Shown in pieces: positions 16,625 to 26,813 of a DNA stretch of 64,000 nucleotides. Position 1 is the first letter of the stretch. Each line of letters begins with the position of its first letter. Made by a program: the position numbers and the translations under genes. A model generated the notes under the pieces. The model did not search any database, had not been told where the DNA came from, and was given only the letters and a program-made list of their open reading frames with translations. This DNA comes from Chlorobium sp. (lineage in GTDB: Bacteria; Bacteroidota; Chlorobiia; Chlorobiales; Chlorobiaceae). The DNA lies in contig NZ_JAIOZR010000007.1 of the NCBI RefSeq assembly GCF_021740465.1, positions 1 to 64,000 of the forward strand, in the 5' to 3' direction.

Positions 16625-17131
16625 TTACAAAAACTCTTCAAACCTCGGTACAACCATCAGGCCTCTTCGGGTATCTATCTCTTCGATAAACTCCTCGATG
16701 GCCGGGAGCAGCACGATTCTGCCGCCGCTCATGGTGACCTCGTAAACCTCATGGGCAGGCATGCTGAGCACATCGGTGACCACTCCGGCCTCTGTGCCGC
16801 TCCCGTCGATCACCTTCAGTCCCGTCAGCTCATGCAGATATGCACGACCTTCCGGCATTGCCTGCAGTTCCTTCTCGCCGATATAGAGGTTCATGCCGCA
16901 AATGGCCTCGGCCTCTTCACGACTTTCGATACCTTCAAAAAACAGCCACGCGAAGCCCCTGGAGAGCGAGGCGCGGACAACGTTGCGGAGCACCGTTTCG
17001 CCGTCCGTTTTGCCTACATGGTATGCCTTGCGCGAAAGAAACCGCTCGGGATAATCGGTGACAGGCATAACCTTCACTTCGCCTTTCAAGCCTTTCGGCT
17101 TGAGTACGATGCCCGTCCTGTAGAGATCCAT
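16625..17131 (-). CDS. rimM: Ribosome maturation factor RimM
   Basis: A 168-residue protein with the RimM N-domain (YRTGIVLKPKGLKGEVKVMP, then DYPERFLSRKAYHVG) and the PRC-barrel C-domain (GVVTDVLSMPAHEVYEV, then GRIVLLPAIEEFI, then VPRFEEFL). It assists maturation of the 30S head around S19 and helix 33b. It is co-transcribed between rpsP (26 bases upstream) and trmD. Confidence 0.93.
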   Translation of the reverse strand: MDLYRTGIVLKPKGLKGEVKVMPVTDYPERFLSRKAYHVGKTDGETVLRNVVRASLSRGFAWLFFEGIESREEAEAICGMNLYIGEKELQAMPEGRAYLHELTGLKVIDGSGTEAGVVTDVLSMPAHEVYEVTMSGGRIVLLPAIEEFIEEIDTRRGLMVVPRFEEFL

Positions 17132-17157
17132 CCCCTGAAAACCCGACCCCGAAGGGC

Positions 17158-17559
17158 TCAGGCTTGGCTGCCGCTCGCTTCGGCGGCTTTTTTAGCCTGA
17201 CGACGACGGGTTTTGACGGCAATGCGCTTCACGCGTCTTTCGGCCTGGTTCTGCTGCCACTTTTCCATCTCGGCGGTAATATCCTCTTCGCTGCGGCCAA
17301 GTTTACGGAGCCTCAGCTCGTGGAGAAGACCTGTCGAACGGATAAGGCTGCGTACGGTATCGGTCGGCTGCGCTCCGGTCTGCATCCAGTAGGAAACACG
17401 GTCTTTCTTGATGGTGACGGCATGCGGTTTCGCTGTAGGCTGGTAGTGCCCTACAACTTCCAGAAACTTGCCGTCCCTCGGTGCACGCGAGTCGGCAGCG
17501 ACGATCTGGTAAAACGGCATTTTCTTTCTTCCGGCTCTTTTAAGTCTGATCTTTACCAA
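17158..17559 (-). CDS. rpsP: Ribosomal protein S16
   Basis: A 133-residue S16. The conserved first part is [20 protein letters not shown], then [19 protein letters not shown] and [20 protein letters not shown]. The C-terminal extension (about 85-133) is Lys/Arg/Ala-rich and longer than in Escherichia, as often in Bacteroidota/Chlorobiota. It lies 39 bases downstream of ffh. Confidence 0.96.
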   Translation of the reverse strand: MVKIRLKRAGRKKMPFYQIVAADSRAPRDGKFLEVVGHYQPTAKPHAVTIKKDRVSYWMQTGAQPTDTVRSLIRSTGLLHELRLRKLGRSEEDITAEMEKWQQNQAERRVKRIAVKTRRRQAKKAAEASGSQA

Positions 17560-17598
17560 TGCTTCAATAGTTTAGTTGATGGTAACTACAAATATACG

Positions 17599-18948
17599 TT
17601 ATCGCTTTAAAAACTTGTCGAGCGCAAGATTCTGCGAGGTGATCTTTCTGCCGGACTGCGACAGCTTCGATACCGATCGCATCATCTTTTTCATCTCTCC
17701 GAACTGCTTCAACAGAAGGTTCACGTCCTGAACCCTGGTGCCGCTGCCTTTGGCTATGCGCTGTCGGCGGCTTCCGTTGATGATTTCGGGATTCTCCTTT
17801 TCCTGCCGGGTCATCGAATTGATCATCGCCTCGATAGGCCTGAAATCGAGATTGTCGATCTCCTGTTTCGGAACCATCTTGTTGAGGCCCGGAACCATTT
17901 CGATAAGTCCCTGAATGGAACCCATTTTCTTGAGCTGCTGCAGCTGATCGAAAAAATCGTTCAGATCGAACTCATTTTTCATGAGTTTCTTCTGCATCTG
18001 CATGGTTTTCTCGATGTCGAGCGTCTCCTGGGCCTTCTCGACAAAGCTGACGATATCGCCCATGCCGAGAATCCTCTGGGCCATACGGTCAGGGTAGAAG
18101 AGGTCGAGGTCGTCGATCTTTTCGCCGATGCTGATGAACTTGATGGGCTTTTCAACGACCTGCCTGATGGAGAGGGCCGCGCCTCCGCGGGCGTCGCCGT
18201 CGAGCTTGGTGAGCACGACACCGTCGAAGTCGAGCCGCTCGTTGAATTCGCGGGCCGTATTGACGGCTTCCTGACCCATCATGGAGTCGACGACGAAAAG
18301 CAGTTCATCCGGCTTGAGCGCATGCTTGAGCGCTTCGGCCTCGGCCATCATTTTCTCGTCGATCTGCAGCCGTCCGGCGGTATCGACGATAAGCACATCC
18401 TTCGCACCCGCACGAGCGGCATCGAGGCCCTGCATGGCGGCCTGCATGGCGTCCTGCGCCTCTATGGAAAAAACAGGAACGTCAACCTGCTCGCCGAGGG
18501 TTTTAAGCTGATCGATCGCAGCCGGACGGTAGACGTCGGCGGCGACCAGCATGGGGTTTTTGCCGTTCTTCTTGAGTCTTTTGGCCAGCTTGGCGCAGAA
18601 GGTTGTTTTGCCCGAACCCTGAAGGCCCGCAACCATGATGATGGCCGGAAGCTTTTTTGGCGCGAGGTTCAGCGGCCTGTTTTCGCCGCCCATCAGCTCG
18701 GTCAGTTCGTCACTGACGATCTTGACGATCATCTGGGCCGGTGAAACGCTCCTGATAACCTCTTCGCCGAGGGATTTTTCCCTGATATCCTCAACGAGCT
18801 TTTTGGCAACCTTGTAGTTGACGTCCGCACCGAGCAGCGCCCTCTTGATATCGCGCATGGCGATACCGATGTTGATTTCGTTTATGGTTGCCTGACCCGC
18901 AAGTTTCTTGAAGGCAAGCTCTAATTTATCACTGAGACTGTCGAACAT
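17599..18948 (-). CDS. ffh: Signal recognition particle GTPase Ffh
   Basis: A 449-residue SRP54 homologue: N domain (1-90), G domain with G1 loop GLQGSGKTT (108-116), [32 protein letters not shown], and a methionine-rich M domain (from about 300) that binds 4.5S RNA and signal peptides, with [15 protein letters not shown]. It directs membrane proteins to FtsY and SecYEG. It heads the ffh-rpsP-rimM-trmD-rplS operon. The 253-base region upstream to 19202 is AT-rich and holds divergent promoters for ffh and hldA. Confidence 0.97.
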   Translation of the reverse strand: MFDSLSDKLELAFKKLAGQATINEINIGIAMRDIKRALLGADVNYKVAKKLVEDIREKSLGEEVIRSVSPAQMIVKIVSDELTELMGGENRPLNLAPKKLPAIIMVAGLQGSGKTTFCAKLAKRLKKNGKNPMLVAADVYRPAAIDQLKTLGEQVDVPVFSIEAQDAMQAAMQGLDAARAGAKDVLIVDTAGRLQIDEKMMAEAEALKHALKPDELLFVVDSMMGQEAVNTAREFNERLDFDGVVLTKLDGDARGGAALSIRQVVEKPIKFISIGEKIDDLDLFYPDRMAQRILGMGDIVSFVEKAQETLDIEKTMQMQKKLMKNEFDLNDFFDQLQQLKKMGSIQGLIEMVPGLNKMVPKQEIDNLDFRPIEAMINSMTRQEKENPEIINGSRRQRIAKGSGTRVQDVNLLLKQFGEMKKMMRSVSKLSQSGRKITSQNLALDKFLKR

Positions 18949-19201
18949 GAGCGTATCTGCTTTTTAAGATAAAGCTTAAAAATGATTAGCTTTAATTATA
19001 ACAAAAATTCGCAGAAAATAAAATCATCGCATCTTCACTTTGCGCTTATTCCGGAATTTAACGCTATTTTTATTACCTGTACACAATTTAACCCATGCCG
19101 GGGAAACCTGCAGCAGGGCTGCAGGCTCCTACAGGGCCGGCCGGAACTGAAGAAGACCGCCGGGCAACGCGCGAAGACAGCAATGAAAAACAGGCAAGCA
19201 T

Positions 19202-20185
19202 ATGTACGCTCTCCCGATTGAAAAGATCATCGAATCGTTCAGGCGGCTGAAAATCGCCGTCGTCGGCGATGTCATGCTCGACAAATATATTTTCGGCCAT
19301 GTTTCGCGCATTTCGCCGGAGTACCCCGTTCCTGTGGTCGATGTCACCCACGAGGATCATCGTCTCGGCGGCGCAGCCAACGTGGCTCGCAATACGCTCT
19401 CGCTCGGGGCAGAAACCTTTCTGATCGGGGTGACCGGGTCAGATGCCGGACGGGAGATGCTTGCCGACCTTTTCAGAAGCCACGGCCTTCCGGCCGATTA
19501 TCTGGTCAGCGACGCATCGCGACCAACCACCTGCAAGACAAGGATCCTGTCGCAGAACCATCACATCACCAGAGTTGACATCGAAAGCCGGACTCCCGTA
19601 GACTCGGAAATCGAAAAGCTGATCGCCGGAAAACTGCGTGAAATTGCCGGTTCGATCGACGCGGTCATTCTGGAAGATTACAACAAGGGGCTCCTGACGC
19701 CCTCCCTTATCCGCGAAATTATCGGCATTGCGCGGGATCACGATCTTCCGGTGCTTGTCGATCCGAAGCTGCAGGGTTTCTTCGCCTATCAGGGCAGCAC
19801 GGTTTTCAAGCCCAATCTTTCGGAACTGGCCTCCTCTCTCGGCATGGTGGTGCACAATAGCGATTTCGAGGTCGAAGCGGCCTGCCTCCTGCTCGAGGAA
19901 AAGCTCGATACGGAAAACATTGTCGTGACGAGAAGCGAAAAGGGCATGACCATTTTCAACGGAGAGTTCACCCATATTCCTTCGGCCTCGGTCGAGGTTG
20001 CCGATGTTTCAGGCGCGGGCGATACCGTGATCGCCGTTCTTGCCCTTGGAACGGCCGCCGGGCTCGATATCGTCACCAGTGCGGAGATCGCGAACCTGGC
20101 CGCAGGAACCGTCTGTCAGGAGGTCGGCGCGGTCCCTGTAAAGGCCGAAAGGCTCCTCAGAGCCTGGACGGAACATCTCAGATGA
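19202..20185 (+). CDS. hldA: D-glycero-D-manno-heptose-7-phosphate kinase
   Basis: A 327-residue PfkB/ribokinase-fold protein equal to the kinase half of HldE. It phosphorylates heptose 7-phosphate at O1 for ADP-heptose, a precursor of the LPS inner core. Marks: [13 protein letters not shown], the substrate segment [32 protein letters not shown] and the catalytic base Asp274 in [13 protein letters not shown]. No adenylyltransferase domain follows, so HldC/RfaE2 must be encoded elsewhere. Its last eight bases overlap the convergent START gene. Confidence 0.92.
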   Translation: MYALPIEKIIESFRRLKIAVVGDVMLDKYIFGHVSRISPEYPVPVVDVTHEDHRLGGAANVARNTLSLGAETFLIGVTGSDAGREMLADLFRSHGLPADYLVSDASRPTTCKTRILSQNHHITRVDIESRTPVDSEIEKLIAGKLREIAGSIDAVILEDYNKGLLTPSLIREIIGIARDHDLPVLVDPKLQGFFAYQGSTVFKPNLSELASSLGMVVHNSDFEVEAACLLLEEKLDTENIVVTRSEKGMTIFNGEFTHIPSASVEVADVSGAGDTVIAVLALGTAAGLDIVTSAEIANLAAGTVCQEVGAVPVKAERLLRAWTEHLR

Positions 20186-20795
20186 TGCAGAGATGCTCCT
20201 CTATCTCCTCCGGGTAGGGCGGATTGTAGGCGGTGCTGACCAGGAGGTTTCTCATGTTCTGCAGCGAGTAGAAGGGCACTTCGAACATGGCCGTATTGCT
20301 GACGGGGGAGGGCACGTCGCTTCCGGGGTTGACATGCATGACAAAGGTTATATGCACACTCTGGCTGTCGGTCGGAGAAAAAATCCATAATCCCCTGCAG
20401 TGGCGCACCCTGTGGTACTGCGGGTTCGGCGGCAGGTAGTCGGGCTCTCCGGTCATCGTAACGGCTACGGCGTGATCGCCGGCCTGGGCAAGTCCCGTCC
20501 GGACAATCATCTCCCTCTTCTGCAGCGGCCAGGGCGCATTGATGACCTGGCGCACCACATACTCGAGGCAATCGTTTTTTTCGAGAACATCCATACCCGC
20601 AAGCTGGTGCACCCAGCGGTGGTAGTTTGCGGTATCGTAAAAAAGGCTTATCAGCTTTCTGAAGGTTACCGGAAATTCCGTTTCCCCCTTGAATCCCAGA
20701 ACATCGGAGTTTTTGACTTTCGAGGAAAAAATCCGGATCCCCTTGTGCTCTACGCGAAAATCCCAGTTTGCCTGCAGCGCCGACTGAACATCCAT
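20178..20795 (-). CDS. START-domain lipid-binding protein 1
   Basis: A 205-residue START (StAR-related) domain: [17 protein letters not shown], then [64 protein letters not shown] and [20 protein letters not shown]-type strands near the end. Such domains hold a lipid in a hydrophobic tunnel. No signal peptide is evident. A paralogue (20863-21525) lies 68 bases upstream on the same strand with the same motif order, pointing to gene duplication. The ligand is unknown. Confidence 0.8.
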   Translation of the reverse strand: MDVQSALQANWDFRVEHKGIRIFSSKVKNSDVLGFKGETEFPVTFRKLISLFYDTANYHRWVHQLAGMDVLEKNDCLEYVVRQVINAPWPLQKREMIVRTGLAQAGDHAVAVTMTGEPDYLPPNPQYHRVRHCRGLWIFSPTDSQSVHITFVMHVNPGSDVPSPVSNTAMFEVPFYSLQNMRNLLVSTAYNPPYPEEIEEHLCII

Positions 20796-20862
20796 ATAGC
20801 AGAAACGTTAAGTGTAAAAAAAAGCACACCTGCTTTTGAAGACGAATCTTTTGCTCAAAGAG

Positions 20863-21525
20863 CTATTCGGAAATGAAATCCTCATAGTTCTGGACGATAT
20901 CACCCGGCGAGTTTTTGAAGGGCGCTTCGACAGGTGTCCTGTATTTCTCTCTTTTTGCCATCTCGCGCATGTTGTTCAGGGTATGATAGGGGGTATCGAT
21001 AACCGCGATATTGGCAAGCCATGCGGGAATCTCTCCGCCCGGTTCGATATGGAGCCTGAAAACGACCCTGCACGAACTGTCGGAGAGCGGCAGGATATTC
21101 CATGCGCCTTCAAGCTGCATAACCCTCACGTACTTGTCGTTCAGGGGAAGAAAATCGGGCACGGCCTCCAGCTTGATGAAAACCTCGGAGGTCTCGGGAT
21201 CGGTATACCCCTGGGAACGGGTGATGATTTCACGATCGGAAATCGGCCAGGGCGCGCTGACAAGCTGATAGACGATCCGTCCGTCGTCGCCCTCTTCGGA
21301 GAGCTCCCTGAGCAGACGCATCTCCCTGGTTTTCCAGACCCACTCCGTTGCGGCTTCGATATCGTAGAGCAGACTGAGCACCGCATGCTGTGGGGCGTCG
21401 ATTTCGGCAACGCCGACGAAAGAGAGAAAATCGGAGGTCGGAACCGGGCAGGTAAAAATCTTGAGCCAGTCGTTTTTCAGACGAAGGGCGCAGGTACTGC
21501 TGTTTATTTTTTCGAGCAGGGACAT
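20863..21525 (-). CDS. START-domain lipid-binding protein 2
   Basis: A 220-residue START protein, paralogous to the downstream gene: [91 protein letters not shown] and [20 protein letters not shown]. The last motif (pattern PGGxxPxWLAN) is the diagnostic START C-terminal segment. It lies 18 bases downstream of the Ctp protease, so ctp and both START genes probably form one operon. The link suggests an envelope role, which is inference. Confidence 0.82.
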   Translation of the reverse strand: MSLLEKINSSTCALRLKNDWLKIFTCPVPTSDFLSFVGVAEIDAPQHAVLSLLYDIEAATEWVWKTREMRLLRELSEEGDDGRIVYQLVSAPWPISDREIITRSQGYTDPETSEVFIKLEAVPDFLPLNDKYVRVMQLEGAWNILPLSDSSCRVVFRLHIEPGGEIPAWLANIAVIDTPYHTLNNMREMAKREKYRTPVEAPFKNSPGDIVQNYEDFISE

Positions 21526-21543
21526 GGCGGTATTGTTTTGAAA

Positions 21544-23211
21544 TTAACGCACTGCGGACGTTTCCGAACCAAGAACTCTCGAGGCAACCATAACAAGAGG
21601 ATCAGACTGCATGATGTAAACCCTGATCTGCCCTTCAGCTCCGAACATACGATGGGCAAGCCTTGCCTTTACTGCGAGGGCGATGTTCTTCCGCTCCTGA
21701 ATGAAGGCCTGCTTCTTGAATGTAATCTTTTTTTCCGCGCAGACTTTCATGACAAGCGCCTCAAGACGGCTTTCCCCGGTGTAATCGCTGATAAAACGCT
21801 CGAGCGATTTCCGGTGCTTCTGGACGCTGCTTGCCGGATCGTCAAGAATCCGCTGTGCAAGATACTCAAATGAGCCTGTAGCGTAAAGCTCCTGGTAAAA
21901 ATCCGCATAAGGCCTGCCGCTGACCCAGTAGTCGGGAATAATTCCGCCGGCATCCCTGAGCAGATCATACTGTCCTTTCTGCAGGACTTTACCGTTTTCG
22001 GGGCGAGAAAGAACTCCGGGGAGAGAACCGGTGCGGTAAACGGATATATCGCTGTTTTTAAGATAAAGGTAACTCTCCGGTGCAGCAAACAGTTTCATCG
22101 GCTGCAGATTGACCATGGCGTCCTTGTAATAAAGATCCCGTCCGTCGCCACCTTTACGGTAGGTTCTCTGAATCTGCCGACCGGAAGGGGTGTAGTACCT
22201 CGATACGGTCAGGCGCATGGCCGAGCCATCCTTGAACTCGAACTGCCGCTGCACAAGCCCCTTGCCGAATGTCAGCTCGCCGATAATCACAGCGCGCTTG
22301 TTGTCCTGCAGGGCACCGGCAAGAATTTCCGAAGCGGAAGCACTTCCCTTATCGACCAGTACTGCAACCTTGCCCTTCTCGAAACCATCTCCGGATTTCG
22401 CCTCGTAACGGGCGTCTTCAACCGCATTCTTGGCGCTTTTGGTATAAACGACAAGTTGATTCTTGTGCAGAAACTCGTCAGCCACTTCGACGGCCTGTTC
22501 GAGAAATCCGCCCGGGTTTCCACGCAGATCGATCACGAGATTTTTCATGCCCTGCTTTTTCAGTAAAGCAAGCGCCTTGCGGAACTCGCCGGCCGTTGTT
22601 GCGACAAACCGGCTCAGACGTATATATCCGGTTCCATCCTTGAGAACAAAGACGGCATCAATACTCGATGTTGAAATCCGCTCCCTTGTGACAAGAAAAT
22701 CCATAAGCTTTCCGCTGAGAGGGCGGAACACCTTCAGTTTTACCGTTGTTCCCCTTTTACCCCTGAGCTTGCGCAATACCTCCTGATGCGTTATACCTAT
22801 GGCCGAAACCGAATCGATGGCAACAATCCGGTCACCTGCGGCCATACCTACAGCAGCGCTTGGCCCCCCTGAAAGTGGGGTAACGACAAGAAGGGTATCG
22901 TTAATAACGTCGAACTCGATACCGATACCGTCAAAATTGCCGTCGAACTCCGCCTGCGAAAAGGAAACCTCCTCGGGCTCGAGATAAACCGAATGAGGAT
23001 CAAGCGACTCAACCATTCCCTTGATGCCTGCTCCAGCAAGGCTGTCGGCCTGCACCTCATCGACATACAGATCCCGTATCAGACTGTATGCATCAACCAT
23101 TTTTCTCTCGGAGCCTTTGCCCTCCTGTTCACCCCTGTTCAGTCTGGTACCGAGAAAGACGCCGAAGGCAAGAACAACGACCATTACGATAACGGTTAAA
23201 ATGCGGGACAT
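21544..23211 (-). CDS. ctpA: C-terminal processing protease (S41, CtpA/Prc type)
   Basis: A 555-residue S41 peptidase. One N-terminal membrane segment (ILTVIVMVVVLAFGVFLG) anchors it with the rest periplasmic. PDZ domain about 90-170 (GIGIEFDVIND, then AAGDRIVAIDSV). The catalytic Ser is in KGSASASEILAGAL (about 289-302) with Lys317 in LTFGKGLVQRQ. It has a long C-terminal region of helices (about 400-550) beyond the protease core, often seen in Bacteroidota/Chlorobiota. It cleaves periplasmic proteins from their C-termini. It is first of a probable operon with the START genes. Confidence 0.92.
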   Translation of the reverse strand: MSRILTVIVMVVVLAFGVFLGTRLNRGEQEGKGSERKMVDAYSLIRDLYVDEVQADSLAGAGIKGMVESLDPHSVYLEPEEVSFSQAEFDGNFDGIGIEFDVINDTLLVVTPLSGGPSAAVGMAAGDRIVAIDSVSAIGITHQEVLRKLRGKRGTTVKLKVFRPLSGKLMDFLVTRERISTSSIDAVFVLKDGTGYIRLSRFVATTAGEFRKALALLKKQGMKNLVIDLRGNPGGFLEQAVEVADEFLHKNQLVVYTKSAKNAVEDARYEAKSGDGFEKGKVAVLVDKGSASASEILAGALQDNKRAVIIGELTFGKGLVQRQFEFKDGSAMRLTVSRYYTPSGRQIQRTYRKGGDGRDLYYKDAMVNLQPMKLFAAPESYLYLKNSDISVYRTGSLPGVLSRPENGKVLQKGQYDLLRDAGGIIPDYWVSGRPYADFYQELYATGSFEYLAQRILDDPASSVQKHRKSLERFISDYTGESRLEALVMKVCAEKKITFKKQAFIQERKNIALAVKARLAHRMFGAEGQIRVYIMQSDPLVMVASRVLGSETSAVR

Positions 23212-23456
23212 GTGAGCCGGGATTGATTTAAGCGAAAAGCCGCTTCATTCTTTTTGATATGCATTTTACCGATCACGGAACAAAAACGCAAAAAAACATT
23301 CCAAACCCGTCCCCCTCTCCTCCGGATCCGCAAGGGACTTCAATCAACCGCACCCCGATCGATTCGGAATTATCGGTCAGCATCAAAAGCATATTCCTGA
23401 CAGTAAACAAAATCCTGAAAGGACAAGACAACGATAACAATCGAAAGCTGTCGTGA

Positions 23457-24059
23457 TTTTTCAGATGCTATAAATTAATAACAAAAAAAAGAAAATTAGA
23501 TCGATCAATGAATCCATATAAAAAACAGAATCAATAATAAACCGAACACAAGAAAATTTTATATCCGATAATAATATATCAACAGATGATATTATTTAAA
23601 AGATTTTACAAAATCATCAAAACCATAAAATTCAATAAATACACACATAAATAGAAAAATAAAAAACATTTATAACAGCATAAAAGAATTATCAGACAAA
23701 TTAGCCTATTTTCTTTTTTTTAAATATATTATATTGTTTTTGCTAAAAAATTATTTATATTGTTTACCTAAAAAATAAAATGATATATAACATTATACAC
23801 ACCACCATAAACAAGACATACGATACAGGTAACCGTCTACTTATAAAAAAGTTATGGTTCATGTTTATAAAGTCAAAAACCATATAATAAAAAAGTTAAA
23901 AAGCAAAAATAAGAGCACCTATCTTATTATAATCTCTATATTTATTGGAAATACACAATGTAATAAGCAATGTGTTTATCTTTTTTTTAAGAATCGATAA
24001 ACAACAGAAAAAACCAGAATTGAAAAAGTTATTCCAACTCGATTAAGGAGGGTCTGAAA
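23457..24059. other. Very AT-rich noncoding island
   Basis: From about 23457 to 24040 the sequence is almost entirely A and T on both strands, in sharp contrast to the surrounding moderate-GC DNA. No reading frame of useful length, no tRNA, no long repeat and no DnaA-box cluster was found. 23212-23456 is ordinary-composition intergenic DNA. The island ends at a strong AAGGAGGG (24045-24052). It could be acquired DNA, a nucleoid-protein binding region or a decayed element. Confidence 0.7.
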
Positions 24060-24077
24060 GTGATTTTTTGGACGGAT

Positions 24078-24563
24078 TTATTCCGGCTTGGGGGAGGGGT
24101 TACATGCCACAATAAGTTCAAGCTCGACGCTTGCATCGAGGGGTAATTCAGCGACGCCAACAGCACTTCTCACGTGCCTTCCCTTCTCTCCGAAAAACTC
24201 AACCAGAAGGGAAGATGCCCCGTTGGCGACAAGGTGCTGACCGGAAAAATACGATTCGCTCGCAACGTAGACCGTAAGCTTGACGATCCGCTCAACGGCA
24301 TCAAGCGATCCGATCAGGAATTTAACGGCTGAAAGAGCGTTGAGAAGAGCTGCTCCGGCAGCTGTTGCCGCATCTTGCTGGTTGATTTCATTGACTTTTC
24401 CCTTGCCCCCGGGCTCTACAAGCCTGCCGTCTTTCAGCGGAAGCTGACCGGAAGTGTAGACCATATCGCCCTGCCTGAGCGCAGGCAGATAAAACCCGGC
24501 AGGAACGGCCGGCAGAGGAAGGCTGAAGCCTGCACGAACAATGTTATCTTCAATATGCGACAT
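24078..24563 (-). CDS. ridA: RidA/YjgF-family protein
   Basis: A 161-residue chorismate-mutase-fold protein. Core motifs: [57 protein letters not shown], and [20 protein letters not shown], which carries the Arg (VRSAVGV) that contacts the imine substrate. RidA-type enzymes hydrolyse reactive enamine/imine intermediates from PLP enzymes. Length is slightly above the usual 125-130 because of N-terminal extra residues. It is divergent from the tenI-thiE-thiD operon. Confidence 0.88.
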   Translation of the reverse strand: MSHIEDNIVRAGFSLPLPAVPAGFYLPALRQGDMVYTSGQLPLKDGRLVEPGGKGKVNEINQQDAATAAGAALLNALSAVKFLIGSLDAVERIVKLTVYVASESYFSGQHLVANGASSLLVEFFGEKGRHVRSAVGVAELPLDASVELELIVACNPSPKPE

Positions 24564-24699
24564 GGGGAGGGATCGTTATATTGCAAAAAAATAAAGAATG
24601 CTCGCTGCAGCAAAGGGTAAGGGAACCCCGGGCATTCCTGATATGTTACATCAAATCCTTCTTTTTAGCAATACCGGCTGTTGATAGGGAGCCTGTGTT

Positions 24700-25380
24700 G
24701 TGATATTTTACATCAAAAACACGCTATCTATCCGTAAAATGAGCATAAACGCCCCTGCAATACTGCCGCGTCTCTGCATAATCAGCAGCGGCACCGATCA
24801 GGATGGTTCAGGCCTGCTGATACGGCGGCAGATACGGCTGCTCCGCCCTTCCCTTCCCTGCCTGTTGCAGATAAGGGAAAAACATCTCGATGGAGCGACG
24901 CTTTTCAGGCTGAGCCTTGCCGTAAAAACCGAAGCTGCAGGAAGAAATGCGTCTGTTTCCCTTAATGAACGTGCAGATATAGCTGCAGCGGCAGCCCTTG
25001 ACGGAGTTCACCTGAGGGAATCGTCATCGCCCCCTGATAAACTCAGATCCTTTACCGGCAACATGATCATAGGAAAAAGCGCTCACTCTCTGGAATCTGC
25101 CCTGAACGCCGCACAATCCGGTGTGGATTACCTGATATTCGGGCCTGTTTTCGATACCCCTTCCAAGCGACAGTACGGAGCTCCCCTGGGTTCCGGCACC
25201 CTTCGAGCCGTCTGCCGCTCCGTATCGATCCCGGTATTCGCCATTGGTGGCATTACGCCGGAAAATGCAAGGCTCTGTCTGGCGGAAGGCGCTTACGGAG
25301 TTGCCGCTCTCTCACTGTTTACCGATACCGGAACGTTACCGGAATTACTGAAAACCTTTGAAAAAATGCTTGTCTCATGA
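24700..25380 (+). CDS. tenI: TenI-like thiazole tautomerase
   Basis: A 226-residue ThiE-superfamily barrel. Unlike the true ThiE downstream, it has GKSAHSLESAL with His129 (numbered from this start), matching the catalytic His of Bacillus TenI that aromatises thiazole phosphate. DGVHLRESSSPPDK, DYLIFGPVFDTPSK and VFAIGGITPENARLCLAEGA are retained. An internal Met14 (24739) is an alternative start. Its stop overlaps the thiE start by four bases (ATGA), so translation is coupled. The paired TenI plus ThiE arrangement supports a role in thiamine synthesis. Confidence 0.78.
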   Translation: MIFYIKNTLSIRKMSINAPAILPRLCIISSGTDQDGSGLLIRRQIRLLRPSLPCLLQIREKHLDGATLFRLSLAVKTEAAGRNASVSLNERADIAAAAALDGVHLRESSSPPDKLRSFTGNMIIGKSAHSLESALNAAQSGVDYLIFGPVFDTPSKRQYGAPLGSGTLRAVCRSVSIPVFAIGGITPENARLCLAEGAYGVAALSLFTDTGTLPELLKTFEKMLVS

Positions 25381-25997
25381 TCCCTTCCGCACCGTTTCTC
25401 TGTTATGTTACCGAGGAGTCCCCCTCTCCGGTCACTCTCGTCCGCGAAGTTCTTGAAGGCGGGGCGTCGATGATCCAGCTGCGCCATAAATCCGCATCCG
25501 GAGATCAGCTTTACCAGTGGGCAATTGCAGTACAGGCACTCTGCAGGGAATACAACGCCTTATTTATCGTCAACGACAGGCTGGATATAGCCCTGGCGAT
25601 GAATGCAGACGGTGTACATCTGGGTCAGGAGGATCTCCCTGCCGCAGCGGCACGGAAACTGCTTGGCCCGAAAAAAATCATGGGCATTTCGGCCTCTACC
25701 TATGAAGAGGCTCTGCGTGCAGAAAAAGACGGGGCTGATTATGTAGGGTTCGGCCATATCTTTGAGACCTCTTCGAAAGAAAAACACTGTCGCCCGCTCG
25801 GGCCTGAATCCATAGCCGCCGTAAAGACAGCAGTCGGTATTCCGATTGTTGCCATCGGGGGCATAAACAGAAACAACGCCGCACTTACGATCACTTCGGG
25901 AGCCTCTGGAATCGCCGTTATTGCCGCCATAAGCAGGGCTCCTGAACCTGAACGTGAAGCTCGGGAGCTGGTGAACCTTCTTCAACACCGTCAATAA
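25377..25997 (+). CDS. thiE: Thiamine-phosphate synthase
   Basis: A 206-residue TIM-barrel enzyme joining HMP-PP and thiazole phosphate. Marks: GGASMIQLRHKSASGDQL, the pyrophosphate-binding IVNDRLDIALAMNADGVHLG, GQEDLPAAAARKLLG, IMGISAST (the ThiE form instead of TenI's His), ADYVGFGHIFETSSK, and VAIGGINRNNAALTITSGAS. Length is normal. It is the middle gene of tenI-thiE-thiD. Confidence 0.92.
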   Translation: MIPSAPFLCYVTEESPSPVTLVREVLEGGASMIQLRHKSASGDQLYQWAIAVQALCREYNALFIVNDRLDIALAMNADGVHLGQEDLPAAAARKLLGPKKIMGISASTYEEALRAEKDGADYVGFGHIFETSSKEKHCRPLGPESIAAVKTAVGIPIVAIGGINRNNAALTITSGASGIAVIAAISRAPEPEREARELVNLLQHRQ

Positions 25998-26003
25998 ACC
26001 GAA

Positions 26004-26807
26004 GTGCGATATAAAACCGTTCTCACCATCGCAGGTTCTGACGGCAGCGGCGGAGCCGGAATACAGGCGGACCTGAAAACCTTCGCCGCTCTGGATTGCT
26101 ACGGAGTTTCCGTCATAACGGCCGTCACCGCACAGAATACCCTTGGCGTTGCCGACTGCTTCGAAATGCCCGTATCGAACATAAAAGTCCAGCTGGAGAC
26201 GATTCTCGGCGACATACCTGTCGATGCCGTGAAAATCGGCATGCTGGGAAGCGTGGCCATCATCAGAACGGTGGCCGGAATGCTGAAAAAAATCGAAGCT
26301 CCCGTCGTACTCGACACCGTTCTGCAATCGTCCAGCGGAAGGGAGCTGCTCAAACGCAATGCCCTGCCGGTCTTGATCGAAGAACTGTTCCCTCTTGCGC
26401 GCCTGATTACGCCGAACATTCCCGAAAGCGCGCTCCTTCTGGGAGAAAAGAGGCTACCTTCAACCGAAAAGGAGATAGAGCAAACCGCTCGAATGCTGCA
26501 GCAGATGGGAGCATCTTCGGTGCTTGTAAAGGGGGGACATCAGAAAGGAGATCGATGCAGCGACTGCCTGATCAGCAACAACCGGATCAGCTGGTTCAGC
26601 ACGGAAAAAATCACAACCCGCAACACCCACGGCACCGGCTGTACGCTATCTTCGGCTGTCGCGGCCTTTCTTGCCGGCGGTATGCCGCTGGAATCAGCTG
26701 TGGAAAAGGCTAAAGCCTACACGTTCGAGGCAATCAGGGCAGGAGCCGCCTTCCAGCTTGGAAAAGGAAGCGGCCCGCTGCATCACTGTTACAGGTTCTG
26801 GAAATGA
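26004..26807 (+). CDS. thiD: Hydroxymethylpyrimidine kinase / HMP-P kinase
   Basis: A 267-residue ribokinase-fold enzyme that phosphorylates HMP and HMP-P. Marks: TIAGSDGSGGAGIQADLKTF, YGVSVITAVTAQNTLGV, VKIGMLGSVAII, LITPNIPESALLLG, and TRNTHGTGCTLSSAVAAFLA with the anion-hole GTGCT motif and catalytic Cys. The start is GTG at 26004. It begins six bases after thiE. Ends six bases from the convergent ugd gene. Confidence 0.93.
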   Translation: MRYKTVLTIAGSDGSGGAGIQADLKTFAALDCYGVSVITAVTAQNTLGVADCFEMPVSNIKVQLETILGDIPVDAVKIGMLGSVAIIRTVAGMLKKIEAPVVLDTVLQSSSGRELLKRNALPVLIEELFPLARLITPNIPESALLLGEKRLPSTEKEIEQTARMLQQMGASSVLVKGGHQKGDRCSDCLISNNRISWFSTEKITTRNTHGTGCTLSSAVAAFLAGGMPLESAVEKAKAYTFEAIRAGAAFQLGKGSGPLHHCYRFWK

Positions 26808-26813
26808 AACCGC

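Noticed and set aside
23457-24059. Chromosomal origin of replication
   Set aside because: The AT-rich region has no DnaA-box cluster and no dnaA, dnaN or gidA gene near.
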